A DNA stretch of 64,000 nucleotides from Croceimicrobium sp963977415 (GTDB lineage: Bacteria > Bacteroidota > Bacteroidia > Flavobacteriales > Schleiferiaceae), in the NCBI GenBank assembly GCA_963977415.1, contig CAXBOS010000010.1, positions 80,372 through 144,371 on the forward strand, in the 5' to 3' direction. The notes under the pieces are model-generated. The model did no database searches. It saw only the letters and a program-made list of their open reading frames with translations, and was not told where the DNA came from. Positions within the stretch are counted from its first letter, which is position 1; every line of letters begins with the position of its first letter. Shown here one piece after another: positions 52,620-61,490 of this stretch. The position numbers were made by a program, and so were the translations under genes.

Positions 52620-53267
52620 ATGAAAACCTTAATCTACACCTGCCTCTTTAGTTTCCTAACCGTCACTGGCACTTTCGGGCAAAAATCTAAACTACGTTAT
52701 TCATTAAGCCCAGGTTTTAGCTTGAATGTAGCGCAACTTGAGTATCAGACAGCGAAGGAATTGGATACGCAAGATTATCTTGAAGCCATTAACAGCTTTT
52801 CTCTTTCTTTTGGTCTGGAATACTTCTTGGAAGATCACCATGCATTCCGGCTGATCATAGGCGCTTCTTATTTTGGTTATCAAGGTAGCATAGGGTATTC
52901 CGATCCACTTGGCTTGATTACTATCGAAGAGTCACAGGCTAGCATCACGAGCTTTCTCACGGAACTCTCTTATAAGTACTTTGTGAAAAGACGTAGTTAT
53001 TTTAATCCTTACCTAAACGTAGGTATTAGCTCCGAAACTCCATTGTGGCCATGGATATACTCTTATTCTAGTGATCAAGGAAATAAGGATTTTCAAAATT
53101 CACTCGCCATTCTTGCTGGCTTTGGCTTTGACTTATGGAAGAGGGCAGACATAAGCATTGAAGCAAACCCTTACATTCAATATCAAGTAATTGACCCATA
53201 TCGTTTATTAGATTCAAGAATGAATTTAAGTTTAGGGGGGCGTATCCTTTTTAACTTCACACGCTGA
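52620..53267 (+). CDS. Outer-membrane beta-barrel-like protein
   Basis: I start at the ATG at 52620 (MKTLIYTCLFSFLTVTGTFG), which gives a signal peptide; 24 upstream residues of the longer frame look unrelated. The 215-residue protein has alternating strands: LRYSLSPGFSLNVAQLEYQ, FSLSFGLEYFLEDHHAFRL, ELSYKYFVKRRSYFNPYLNV, NLSLGGRILFNF, ending in Phe/Arg as many barrels do. Function is unknown. Confidence 0.75.
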   Translation: MKTLIYTCLFSFLTVTGTFGQKSKLRYSLSPGFSLNVAQLEYQTAKELDTQDYLEAINSFSLSFGLEYFLEDHHAFRLIIGASYFGYQGSIGYSDPLGLITIEESQASITSFLTELSYKYFVKRRSYFNPYLNVGISSETPLWPWIYSYSSDQGNKDFQNSLAILAGFGFDLWKRADISIEANPYIQYQVIDPYRLLDSRMNLSLGGRILFNFTR

Positions 53268-53366
53268 TGGAAATCGATGTATAATTCGAATAACTAAAGT
53301 TTGGCTTGGCAAATAGAAATCGCATCTTAGCGGATTCTTGGAGCAATACGACTTTAAAAATTCACT

Positions 53367-53828
53367 ATGACCAATAACGATATCATCCGCCGACTACGCT
53401 ACTTCTTCAATTTTAGCGATGAAAAAATGGTCGAAATTTTCACTTTAGCCGAATTTACGGTCGATAAAAATAAGATTAAGAATTGGTTGAGAAAGGACGA
53501 AGATCCTGAATTGGTGGAAATTAACGATAAAGAGTTAGCAACTTTTCTCAATGGCTTAATCATCGAAAAACGCGGCAAGCGCGAAGGCCCAATGCCCATA
53601 GCCGAAGACCCTCTTACCAATAATATGATTTTGCGAAAGCTAAAAATTGCTTTAGATTTTAAAACCGATGATATCCTCGATCTATTTGCGGCCATCGACA
53701 AGAAATTGAGTAAACATGAGCTCAGTGCCTTTTTTCGCAATCCCGAACATAAGTCTTATCGACCCTGTATGGATCAGTACCTGAGGAATTTCTTGCATGC
53801 CTTGCAAACTAAATACAAGCCCATATAG
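53367..53828 (+). CDS. DUF1456 (YehS-like) protein
   Basis: The 153-residue protein consists of two DUF1456 repeats: NNDIIRRLRYFFNFSDEKMV and NNMILRKLKIALDFKTDDIL, each followed by a Lys/Trp-rich helix (KNWLRKDED and AFFRNPEHKSYRPCMD). It is soluble and of unknown role. Length fits E. coli YehS, so it is complete. Confidence 0.9.
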   Translation: MTNNDIIRRLRYFFNFSDEKMVEIFTLAEFTVDKNKIKNWLRKDEDPELVEINDKELATFLNGLIIEKRGKREGPMPIAEDPLTNNMILRKLKIALDFKTDDILDLFAAIDKKLSKHELSAFFRNPEHKSYRPCMDQYLRNFLHALQTKYKPI

Positions 53829-53868
53829 CCTGTTATAGATTTTAAATAGTGGTTTTTGCCTATTTGTT

Positions 53869-54201
53869 ATGCAGCGACTAAGTAAAATCAATCTTTACTT
53901 TTCAATATTCTTAAAAAGGATTTTGCTACTATTAATAGTCGTGATATTTCTCGGGTTCTTTTATCGAATTTTTGAAATGTTCGAAATGGAGCGTTTGGGT
54001 TTTAGTTCAGAATGGCTCCCTTTGGTCCTCTTTTTTCTGCTCTTTGTGGAAGCCTATTTAGCGCTCCTTTACTTCTGGTGTAGGTATATTAGTCAAAAAA
54101 GGATACATGATATTCTTAAATTTATTCAGTTATTATTAATCCTAATTTTTGGAATTATCCCTGGGTTTTTAGCGCTATACCCCGCATTCTTTAAGACTTA
54201 A
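53869..54201 (+). CDS. Small integral membrane protein, 110 aa
   Basis: Three hydrophobic helices are visible: IFLKRILLLLIVVIFLGFF, WLPLVLFFLLFVEAYLALLY and KFIQLLLILIFGIIPGFLAL. The N-terminus is basic. I do not recognise the family. It follows DUF1456 by 40 bp on the same strand and may be co-transcribed. Confidence 0.6.
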   Translation: MQRLSKINLYFSIFLKRILLLLIVVIFLGFFYRIFEMFEMERLGFSSEWLPLVLFFLLFVEAYLALLYFWCRYISQKRIHDILKFIQLLLILIFGIIPGFLALYPAFFKT

Positions 54202-54318
54202 AATTAAAGATTTCGATTGCTCAAAGTGCAAAAAATAAAATGATCCTATTATTAATTTGGGGTGACTTAATAATTTTTCATGAAAAGTAGCCGTTTAATA
54301 CATCATTAAACCACCAAC

Positions 54319-55818
54319 ATGAATAAGAAAGGCACTTCCTATTTTTTTGGATTGATACTAGTTGCCCTAGTTGCTTGTAATAATCAATCGATTAATGGCA
54401 GCCAAGAAAATCAAAAGACAAAAGCTAAGTCTTCTCCTCATGAATCAAGAGACTCTATTCATGAAATTGATGAGGGTTTTGTTTCTTCTTCAGAGGAAGA
54501 CGTGCTTTCTGCAAATAGGAAAGGCCCTTTCATTAAGAACACCAAACCTTTTTTAGTAGCTCCCATTCCGACTTTAAAAATTCCATTTGAAAAACAGCGA
54601 GTCCTAGCACAGAAAGGTGCCACTTTTACCTTCAAATCGGGTGCTAGTATTAATTTTCCCGCAAAAGCCTTTGTTGATGAAAATGGTGAAGTCATTAATG
54701 GAGAAGTACAAATTTCTTTGCGTGAGTTTATAAATCCCCTTGATTTCTTTTTGGCGGGCCTACCGATGAACTTCGATTCCGCGGGAACAGCTTTCACCTT
54801 TGAATCGGCGGGAATGTTTGAAATTAATGCCCAGTATCAAGGAAAAGCAGTTTTTGTTAATCCTGCCAATCAACCAATACTAAGCCTAAAACAGCAAAGA
54901 TTAAAGCCTGGAAATAGTATTTACTATTTAGATACCCTAGCGAGGAAGTGGCTGCCAAGCCAAGAAAAGTTAATTAAAGTATCTACTATCAAAGGAAAAG
55001 TTTTTCCGATTGATTCAGATTCTGGCTTTTCATTAAATAGGACGGTACCGCGGAAGCCTGTGAAACCGACAAAAGTAGTAGAGGATAAGCCCATGTTCGA
55101 TGTCTTTATTCCCTATGCCGACGCCTATGATGAGCTGGGTATTTTTTCTAAAGCTAAATTTCAAATCGATGATAGCGAAAAGAATTACAACCCCGCGGAA
55201 GCGGACAAAGAATGGGATAAAGTGGATTTAAAACCTACCAAAACGGAAGGGGTGTACAATATTAGCTTTTCAAGCAGCAAAAGGAAAATTTCCTACCGAG
55301 TGCGCCCCGTTTATCAGGGGGAGGATTATGAGGCAGCCTTGCAAGAGTATTTGGTGAAAAAAGACGATTACGAGCAAATGATGGAAGCATGGATGGCGGC
55401 AGAAGAAAGACGGAAAAAAGCTTGGGCAGACCAAGAAAAAGCCGAGGGAGTAAAGGCGCAGTTTGCTCTAAACTCATTTGGGATTTGGAATTGTGATCGA
55501 TTGATTTATGGTAAGCGAGTGCGAGTTATGGTAGACTTTATTAACGCAGAAGGGAAGAGTATTGCACTCAACAATATTAATTTAGTCAACCAAGAGCTAA
55601 ACGGATTATTTAGTTTTAACAGCAATAGAATCTCGCTAGATCCAAAGAAGGCTTATGCCATTTGGGGCTTTCTAGATAAGAAACTCTACTATCGCTCCAT
55701 GGCAGAAGTAGAGCCCGCAATTTTGGCCAATCCTGGTAAAGTGCCAAAGATACATGTGCAAGAGTTTAAAGGGCCACTAGACGATTATCAAAGTTTGAAA
55801 GAGGCTTTAGGGCTTTGA
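54319..55818 (+). CDS. Large lipoprotein, 499 aa, unknown function
   Basis: The lipobox is LVALVACNNQS (Cys near residue 21). A Ser/Glu-rich segment follows. FKSGASINFPAKAFVDENGE begins a beta domain that resembles the outer-membrane ZU5-like region of Bacteroidota lipoproteins. GEVQISLREFINPLDFFL supports that. The middle has a helical stretch rich in Glu and Lys (MMEAWMAAEERRKKAW). Its end overlaps the neighbouring frame by 4 bp, but the true next start is 45 bp downstream. Confidence 0.8.
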   Translation: MNKKGTSYFFGLILVALVACNNQSINGSQENQKTKAKSSPHESRDSIHEIDEGFVSSSEEDVLSANRKGPFIKNTKPFLVAPIPTLKIPFEKQRVLAQKGATFTFKSGASINFPAKAFVDENGEVINGEVQISLREFINPLDFFLAGLPMNFDSAGTAFTFESAGMFEINAQYQGKAVFVNPANQPILSLKQQRLKPGNSIYYLDTLARKWLPSQEKLIKVSTIKGKVFPIDSDSGFSLNRTVPRKPVKPTKVVEDKPMFDVFIPYADAYDELGIFSKAKFQIDDSEKNYNPAEADKEWDKVDLKPTKTEGVYNISFSSSKRKISYRVRPVYQGEDYEAALQEYLVKKDDYEQMMEAWMAAEERRKKAWADQEKAEGVKAQFALNSFGIWNCDRLIYGKRVRVMVDFINAEGKSIALNNINLVNQELNGLFSFNSNRISLDPKKAYAIWGFLDKKLYYRSMAEVEPAILANPGKVPKIHVQEFKGPLDDYQSLKEALGL

Positions 55819-55862
55819 TATTTATAAGCTTTTCTAGGAGTCTGAATAATAAGAGAACTGCA

Positions 55863-56585
55863 ATGAAAATAAAGAGGATCTTACTTCTCCTTGTATTGAG
55901 CTTGAATTTCAATTCTTGTTCGAATCAGCCAAAGGGGAAGGGCTTAAGTATTTCGCAGGGCAGCGTTAGCAAAGGCTCTTTAGAAAATGGAAGGAGGTTC
56001 CCATACCGAGGTCCTAATTTTAAATACTTCTCCTTTCTTAGCTATACTTTCTTTAACCGTGCTTGGGTGCATTCTAAGGTTTTAGATATCAGTCTTGAAG
56101 CTTATGAAGAAATGGAGCATATTTACCCTGAGAAGAACTTTTTATTGATGGAATGCTCGCAAGAGAAGGGCGGGAGAATGTGGCCCCATCGTACGCATCA
56201 AAATGGCACTTCTATAGATTTTGGCGTTCCATTAGTTAAAAAGGGTAAAGCCCGTCATTTGCACAATTATTTTGGGATCTATCACTATTTGATGGCATTT
56301 GACGAAGAGGGAAAGACCGGGCTAACCAAGAATATTAGCATCGACTTCGAAGCGATGGCTCAGCACATCTTGGCCTTAGAAAAAGCGGCTCGAAAGCGCG
56401 GTATGTTTATAAAAAAGGTGATCTTGAAAATTGATCTGAAAGATGATTTTTATAACACGCCTTCAGGTAAAATCGTTAAGCATAAAGGCATCTATTTTGC
56501 CAAGGCTTTGCCCAAGACCATTGATGATACCCATGACATCTTTTTTAATGCGTTGATTTTCAATGGGCATCTCGCGATAGAGTAA
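55863..56585 (+). CDS. Lipoprotein with MepA-like (LAS, M74) peptidase signature
   Basis: I start at the ATG at 55863, which gives a lipoprotein leader (LLLLVLSLNFNSCSNQPKG); 16 residues of a longer frame precede it without function. The 240-residue protein contains GGRMWPHRTHQNGTSIDFG, whose WPHRTHQNG and spaced Asp match penicillin-insensitive murein endopeptidase MepA, a zinc enzyme of the LAS group. The third ligand would be in the terminal DDTHDIFFN. It is therefore a probable cell-wall hydrolase on the outer-membrane inner leaflet. Confidence 0.8.
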   Translation: MKIKRILLLLVLSLNFNSCSNQPKGKGLSISQGSVSKGSLENGRRFPYRGPNFKYFSFLSYTFFNRAWVHSKVLDISLEAYEEMEHIYPEKNFLLMECSQEKGGRMWPHRTHQNGTSIDFGVPLVKKGKARHLHNYFGIYHYLMAFDEEGKTGLTKNISIDFEAMAQHILALEKAARKRGMFIKKVILKIDLKDDFYNTPSGKIVKHKGIYFAKALPKTIDDTHDIFFNALIFNGHLAIE

Positions 56586-56589
56586 GTAT

Positions 56590-56782
56590 TCTCAAGATAC
56601 TTTAGACTCCTTTTTTGCATGATCAAAAAAGAAGGAAAAAAATCTAGGCTCCAATTCCTCTCTTCAAAAATCTTTATGAAAGGCAAGCTCGGTGGGCGAG
56701 CTCCCTGTGGTCGCAACCCAACTCGCTAAGCCTTTCATTTTTATTTTTGGCGATCGTAATTGAGGCCGGAAAACCTACTAAT
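56590..56782. repeat. About 193-bp dispersed repeat, copy 1
   Basis: The sequence begins TTCTCAAGATACTTTAGACT, carries the hairpin TTTTTTGCATGATCAAAAAA and ends TTGAGGCCGGAAAACCTACT. The same order of blocks is at 63804-64000 in the same orientation. A third partial copy of the end (GTAATTGAGGCCGGAAAAGC) lies near 62372. From 56783 to 57037 the gap shows nothing I can name. Confidence 0.85.
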
Positions 56783-57037
56783 GACTATTACGGCAAAATG
56801 AAAATGGAAGCTTTCTATGACTTTTCTTGGGTAAATGTCATCAAATCTTCTTGGTTTTACCCGAGGAAAACTCTTTTCTCTGCATGATGATCACTATCAT
56901 ATTGATTTCGGATTTTTATAAGGACTAATATCAAAACTATGCCTTAGCTTTGTTTGCTGCTGCTTGAACCGATTTCCCTTGTTTCAATGTTCCATTAACA
57001 TTGAATGCTAAAAGTAATTTCTATTTAAAAATTTTAG

Positions 57038-57955
57038 ATGAAAGCAGCGGTTTACCAGTCTTACGGCTCTCCTTCAGTTTTAAAGATTCAAAACATTGAG
57101 AAGCCTCAAATAAAAGCCAATGAGCTATTGGTTAAGATAGCCTATAGCACCGTGACCTCGGGCGATACGCGCTTGAGAAGTTCTAATTTCCCGCCCTTAT
57201 TTTGGCTTCCGGCCCGTTTGATTTTTGGTTTATTTAAACCTAAAAAGCAGGTGCTCGGTCATGAGTTCGCTGGTGTAGTGACTGAAGTCGGTAGCGAAGT
57301 AAAGAATTATGCCTTCGGCGATCGGGTGTTTGGTACTACCACCATGCTGAAAGGGGGCGCTTATGCAGAATATGTTGCCCTTCCTGAAAAGTGGAAAAAT
57401 GGCGTTATTGCTCCCTTGCCGAAGGAACTGGAATTCCAAGAAGCGGCGGCTTTACCTATTGGAGGCATGACGGCTTCTTATCTTTTGGAAAAAGCCCAGA
57501 TTAAAGCGGAGGAAAAGATTTTAATTTATGGTGCCTCCGGTAGTGTGGGTTCATTTGCCTTACAATTAGCCAAGCATAAAGGTGCCGCGGTTAGTACCTT
57601 CAGTAGCGCTAGCAATTTTACTTGGTTAAAGGCGCTTGGCGCAGATGCGCTTTACGATTATACTGACTTTGACTTTGATAATTTTAGCGAAGGCTATGAC
57701 ATTGTTTTTGACGCGGTTGGAAAACTAGGGAAATCGCGGGCCAAATCACTTTTAAACAAAGGGGGAAGATTTGTTTCAGTAGAAATGCTCACCAAGGAGA
57801 GAGAAAATGACTTAAAGGAGCTGGGAAACTTAGCTGCCGCGGGTCATTTAAAGGCCTACATCGATCGCAGCTATACCTTAAGTGAAATAGTAGAAGCACA
57901 TCGCTATGTTGATAGTGGACGCAAGCGAGGTAATGTGTTAATTGAGATTGTTTAA
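57038..57955 (+). CDS. MDR-family NAD(P)-dependent oxidoreductase (quinone-oxidoreductase-like)
   Basis: The 305-residue protein is a medium-chain reductase without zinc ligands. It opens with MKAAVYQSYGSPSVLKIQNI, has VLGHEFAGVVTEVGSEVKNY, and the NADPH site is LIYGASGSVGSFALQLAK. HRYVDSGRKRGNVLIEI closes it. It probably reduces quinones or enones with NADPH in the cytosol. It stands alone, followed by the toxin-antitoxin pair. Confidence 0.93.
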   Translation: MKAAVYQSYGSPSVLKIQNIEKPQIKANELLVKIAYSTVTSGDTRLRSSNFPPLFWLPARLIFGLFKPKKQVLGHEFAGVVTEVGSEVKNYAFGDRVFGTTTMLKGGAYAEYVALPEKWKNGVIAPLPKELEFQEAAALPIGGMTASYLLEKAQIKAEEKILIYGASGSVGSFALQLAKHKGAAVSTFSSASNFTWLKALGADALYDYTDFDFDNFSEGYDIVFDAVGKLGKSRAKSLLNKGGRFVSVEMLTKERENDLKELGNLAAAGHLKAYIDRSYTLSEIVEAHRYVDSGRKRGNVLIEIV

Positions 57956-58109
57956 ATTAGTTAAGGTAAGTTCAACGACAAATCATAGCCTCAGATTACT
58001 TTTATTAAAAGAAACTTAATAGAAGACAAAGGCCAAATGTTAGATCCAAGCCAGGTTAATAGGATTATTGAGATTATTTATGAGTAGTGGTGCATTAAAA
58101 AATCAAAAT

Positions 58110-58140
58110 TTGCTTTGTACGGTAAGTGACCGTACATTTG
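58110..58140 (+). promoter_or_regulatory. Promoter of the TacA/TacT-like pair with overlapping operator
   Basis: TTG (58110-58112) and TACATTTG (58133-58140, an exact TAnnTTTG) are separated by 20 bases. A perfect inverted repeat TGTACGGT (58116-58123) / ACCGTACA (58129-58136) overlaps the -7 element. It is 17 bases before the ATG at 58158. A repressing TacA-TacT complex bound here would block the promoter. Confidence 0.7.
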
Positions 58141-58157
58141 TTCTAAATAATAATGTC

Positions 58158-58439
58158 ATGGAAGCACAAGTAAGCAAAGACGAAAGAATGGAATTAAGGG
58201 TCTCCTCAGCAGATAAAATAATTTTCAAAAGAGCCCAAAAACTCAGTGGTGACAAGTCCTTTAGCAGCTTCGTAGTTCGGATCGTGAAAAAAGAAGCAGA
58301 AGAAATTATTTCTAAAAATAATCGAATAATTGCTACCGATAAGGATCGTCAAGTTTTTTTTGATACTGTTTTTAGCATCACAAAACCAAATCAGAATTTA
58401 GCAGCTGCTGCTAAAAGATACAAATCAAAGAAAGCTTAA
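58158..58439 (+). CDS. tacA: DUF1778/TacA-like antitoxin
   Basis: Start at the ATG at 58158 because the promoter and operator lie inside the longer open frame from 58068. The 93-residue protein has a ribbon-helix-helix N-terminus (RMELRVSSADKIIFKRAQKL) typical of DUF1778, then a C-terminal toxin-binding segment (NLAAAAKRYKSKKA). It neutralises the acetyltransferase encoded 3 bp downstream and represses the shared promoter. Confidence 0.88.
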   Translation: MEAQVSKDERMELRVSSADKIIFKRAQKLSGDKSFSSFVVRIVKKEAEEIISKNNRIIATDKDRQVFFDTVFSITKPNQNLAAAAKRYKSKKA

Positions 58440-58442
58440 CAT

Positions 58443-58934
58443 TTGGAAATTTCCATACTCGACAAAACACACAATCGAAAGAGTTTTGAATGTGAAGAGA
58501 AGTCTCTTTCAGACTATATTCAAAAGCAGGTTAGTCAGGATGTTAAAAAAAGACTGGCTATATGCTTCGTAGCGGCTGATAGTGATAGGAACGTAATTGG
58601 ATATTACACACTTACTAGTGAAAGCCTTGGGAGAGAATCGATTCCTGAGAAATACATTAAGAAGGTACCTAAGAATTATAATGCTCCAGTAGTACTGCTT
58701 GGACGATTAGCAAGAGACCTAAAGGAAAAAGGAACAGGCTTGGGAGAACACTTGTTGCTAGATGCTCTATTTAGAGCATTTACTTTATCTGAAGAAAGTA
58801 TAGGGGCAATGGCCGTAGTAGTAGATCCAATTAACGAGTTCGCTGTGAGGTTCTATGAAAAATATGGATTTGAGAGGCTTCCTGACAGTGAAAAAATGTT
58901 TCTTCCGATGAATACGATTAGGCAAATCATTTAA
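58443..58934 (+). CDS. tacT: GNAT acetyltransferase toxin (TacT-like)
   Basis: Starts with TTG three bases after the antitoxin stop. The 163-residue protein has the TacT N-terminus (SFECEEKSLSDYIQKQ) and the GNAT acetyl-CoA site VVLLGRLARDLKEKGTGLGE (RxxGxG-like), and FYEKYGFERLPDSEKMFLPM at the end, with Tyr in place for catalysis. TacT toxins acetylate charged tRNA. Both genes are AT-rich. Confidence 0.9.
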   Translation: MEISILDKTHNRKSFECEEKSLSDYIQKQVSQDVKKRLAICFVAADSDRNVIGYYTLTSESLGRESIPEKYIKKVPKNYNAPVVLLGRLARDLKEKGTGLGEHLLLDALFRAFTLSEESIGAMAVVVDPINEFAVRFYEKYGFERLPDSEKMFLPMNTIRQII

Positions 58935-58945
58935 ATCAAAAACGC

Positions 58946-59007
58946 AGCACAACAACACCTATACGCCATGCCCTTCGGGACACTGCGCATGGCCAAACCG
59001 TTGTGCT
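58946..59007. repeat. Cassette-type inverted-repeat element, copy 1
   Basis: Outer arms AGCACAAC (58946-58953) and GTTGTGCT (59000-59007) enclose inner arms GCCATGC (58965-58971) and GCATGGC (58987-58993) with CCTTCGGGACACTGC between. The inner hairpin recurs at 59829-59859, on the other side of the next gene. Confidence 0.85.
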
Positions 59008-59030
59008 TCATTTTTCAAAACCGCTAAGCA

Positions 59031-59807
59031 ATGATAAAATTCTTCAGAAAAATTCGCCAAAAATCACTAATGGAAAACAAAACTGGAATATACTTTAAAT
59101 ACGCAATTGGAGAGATTATCCTTGTGGTAATAGGGATTTTAATTGCTTTGCAAATTAACAGCTGGAACCAGGATAGACTGAATAAAAAAATTGAACAGGA
59201 ATATCTAATTGGAATTGCGGCCAATCTTTCAAGTGATATTCGTGAACTTGAAGAACACATTAAAAAAGATTCTTTAAGGCTAAATGCTTACACGTATTTA
59301 ATAAGAGCCTTTGATACAGATACAATATCAGCAGCAGACCCTCTAATTATAGCAAGCATTTATTCCATAATAAAACCTAATTGGTTTGAAGGACAAAACG
59401 TGGTATTTGACGATTTAAAGTCTTCGGGAAGATTGAATTTAATAAGCTCTGATAGCATAAAGCACAAAGTACAAACGTATTACCGATTCTTCGAAGAAAC
59501 AGTAAAAAGAGAGAATTTTACAAATGCCAATATTTCAAAAGGTTGGGACAAGCTTTTTAAATACTTTTCTATAAGTTCTTTTGTGGAGCCAACATTTAAA
59601 GAACAATGGAATGGAAATATAGGACCGCCAAATTTAGCTTTCATGGATAAATTAGATTTTAAGTTAAATAAAGCAAAAATTATAGATAATTTAAGTTTTA
59701 TGAAGGCAAACCAATTTGGAGCGTATGAAGCAAGAAGCCTATTGTATGAAAAATCACTTGATTTGAAGAAAGATATAGTAGCTCAGATACAATCGGAAGA
59801 TAAATAA
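59031..59807 (+). CDS. DUF6090 family membrane protein
   Basis: The 258-residue protein begins MIKFFRKIRQKSLMENKTGI, then has the family signature YFKYAIGEIILVVIGILIAL followed by QINSWNQDRL, a single membrane helix near residue 30. The rest is soluble and helical (LEEHIKKDSLRLNAYTYLIR). Members are numerous in Flavobacteriia and function is unknown. It lies between two copies of the GCCATGC hairpin element and is AT-rich. Confidence 0.88.
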   Translation: MIKFFRKIRQKSLMENKTGIYFKYAIGEIILVVIGILIALQINSWNQDRLNKKIEQEYLIGIAANLSSDIRELEEHIKKDSLRLNAYTYLIRAFDTDTISAADPLIIASIYSIIKPNWFEGQNVVFDDLKSSGRLNLISSDSIKHKVQTYYRFFEETVKRENFTNANISKGWDKLFKYFSISSFVEPTFKEQWNGNIGPPNLAFMDKLDFKLNKAKIIDNLSFMKANQFGAYEARSLLYEKSLDLKKDIVAQIQSEDK

Positions 59808-59828
59808 CGAAAGTAAACAAAACCTCTA

Positions 59829-59859
59829 GGCCATGCCCTTCGGGACACTTCGCATGGCA
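59829..59859. repeat. Cassette-type hairpin element, copy 2
   Basis: GGCCATGCCCTTCGGGACAC followed by TTCGCATGGC repeats the inner hairpin of 58965-58993 with one or two changes. The outer arms found in copy 1 are not clear here. Confidence 0.8.
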
Positions 59860-59927
59860 AATCCCTTACTATTAATAAGAACCGCCAATCCAAAGCTCCC
59901 CCTAGTATATACCTAAAAAATCTGATT

Positions 59928-60338
59928 ATGAAAAATCTGATCTTGCTTAGCTGCTTATTCTTAACTATTGGCTGTGAACCTTCAGGGTCTAACTCTTACG
60001 TAGGTGTATACAATACTTATTTTCCCAAGCAAATAGAGCTTAAAGCTTTAGAATTGCAATATGATGCTAGCTTGATGGGGGGTGGCAAGCTTAGTCTAAA
60101 CGAAGACTCGACTTTTTCGCTAGCCTATCCGCCCTTAAGCTATAGTGGAACATGGCGGGTAAGAGGAGATTCCCTCTATTTACAGAGTAGCCAAATAGAA
60201 TACAGACAGCAGGAGAGAACTCGGTCCAGTGTAGAGCCCAAAAAAATGATCGCTTATGGCATTGATGGTAATCTGCTTGCGAGAATTATTGCCAAGTCGG
60301 AAAAAAGGAGCTTGGAAATTTTAAGCAAGGAAAATTAG
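59928..60338 (+). CDS. Small lipoprotein, 136 aa
   Basis: The lipobox is LTIGCEPSGSN (Cys near residue 16). The mature part is beta-rich: SNSYVGVYNTYF, GGGKLSLNEDSTFSLAYPPL, SYSGTWRVRGDSLYL, which resembles the lipocalin-like or DUF4488-like scaffold of outer-membrane lipoproteins. I do not assign a family. The barrel gene follows 50 bp downstream. Confidence 0.7.
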   Translation: MKNLILLSCLFLTIGCEPSGSNSYVGVYNTYFPKQIELKALELQYDASLMGGGKLSLNEDSTFSLAYPPLSYSGTWRVRGDSLYLQSSQIEYRQQERTRSSVEPKKMIAYGIDGNLLARIIAKSEKRSLEILSKEN

Positions 60339-60388
60339 GACATTATTATGAAGCCGATCATTTTTAATAATTGCAACAAATACTTAAA

Positions 60389-61171
60389 ATGAAAAGATCA
60401 ATTTTCAGCGCTAGTCTATTCGTTCTGCTCTTTTCTTCTGCGGCAAGGGCGCAAAGTCCGAGGGCTGCGGAAGCAAGGGGCGTCTCTAATCCTTGGGAAA
60501 TAGGATTTTATATTAGTCCTTCTCTTACCGACTTAGTTTTGGTTAAAAATAGCGAAGCAGCTATTGTAGAATTCATGTTTGACGAAAGAAAGGAGAACGA
60601 GCTTCCCAAGCTGTCTATGTCTGCCGGTTTTGCTTTGGCCTATCGCATAAATAGACGCTTCGGGCTGGAAACAGGACTGCAGTATTCTAATTTAGGCTAC
60701 AAAACCAAAAAAACTGAACTGGGACTCTTTCCTGATGAAGTAGATCCTAATTTTGGTTTCGTTCGTCCAGGAGGAAATACAGGCAGCAATCCCAGTCAGA
60801 TGCAAATATTTTACAGCTTTCATTATTTGGGCATTCCCTTTAAAGTAAATTATCGTAGGGGGAGGGACCCATGGTTTTTCGTGAGTAGTCTAGGCCTGAA
60901 TGCTGAGTTTCTATTAAGCGCAAGGCAAAGGGTAATACTGTATGGGAGCGACAATAGTAAAGAGCGAAGGACGAATACTCTGACCGAAAACTTCAATGCC
61001 TTTAATTTATCTCCCAGCCTTTCACTGGGGCTAGAGTACCGTTTCACTAAACAACTGTGCCTGCGGGCGGAACCCACGATAAATTATGGCTTATTACAAA
61101 TAAGAGACAGTCCGATCAGTGGGCATTTATGGAGTGCAGGTATGCGTATAGGCTGTTTTTGGAATCTTTAG
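60389..61171 (+). CDS. Outer-membrane beta-barrel (porin-family-like) protein
   Basis: I start at the ATG at 60389 (MKRSIFSASLFVLLFSSAAR); a TTG at 60371 would add six residues. The 260-residue protein has a signal peptide ending ARAQ and strands such as EIGFYISPSLTDLVLVKN, LSMSAGFALAYRINRRFGLE, YSFHYLGIPFKVNYRR and SLSLGLEYRFTKQLCLR, finishing SAGMRIGCFWNL. Similar proteins are labelled PorT or outer-membrane beta-barrel. No T9SS gene is next to it. Confidence 0.8.
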   Translation: MKRSIFSASLFVLLFSSAARAQSPRAAEARGVSNPWEIGFYISPSLTDLVLVKNSEAAIVEFMFDERKENELPKLSMSAGFALAYRINRRFGLETGLQYSNLGYKTKKTELGLFPDEVDPNFGFVRPGGNTGSNPSQMQIFYSFHYLGIPFKVNYRRGRDPWFFVSSLGLNAEFLLSARQRVILYGSDNSKERRTNTLTENFNAFNLSPSLSLGLEYRFTKQLCLRAEPTINYGLLQIRDSPISGHLWSAGMRIGCFWNL

Positions 61172-61490
61172 TCCTGCTGAAACTGTATCTAGGCATGCAC
61201 TAATGTCTAATTCAGTTCTGCATCTACCGCCAAGGAAAGAATGCCTGCTTTAGCTTTTGGTAGCCGTGTAGAAAAAGTACGCATAGAGCCTTTACAAGGT
61301 CGATTTTATCATCTCTTAGCTAGGCTTGAAGAAAAGATTTAAGATTATTAGAGTTTTAAAGGAACTTGGGTTTTGCTAAGTTAAATTTCTGTAGAAATGT
61401 CCCAAACCTTGAGGCGAAAGGCTAGCTATAAAGAATATTTAAGAGAGTGGAAAATACTAAAGCACTGAAAATCAACAAAAGTCTCTGATT
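61172..61490. other. Gap with a possible broken gene end
   Basis: From 61211 a 43-codon frame reads FSSASTAKERMPALAFGSRV, EKVRIEPLQGRFYHLLARLE and EKI before a stop at 61339. It may be the remnant of a longer gene, but I do not recognise it. The rest of the gap shows nothing. Confidence 0.35.

Noticed and set aside
55917..55930. tRNA-like GTTCGAATC
   Set aside because: It lies in the leader of a lipoprotein gene and no cloverleaf arms surround it.
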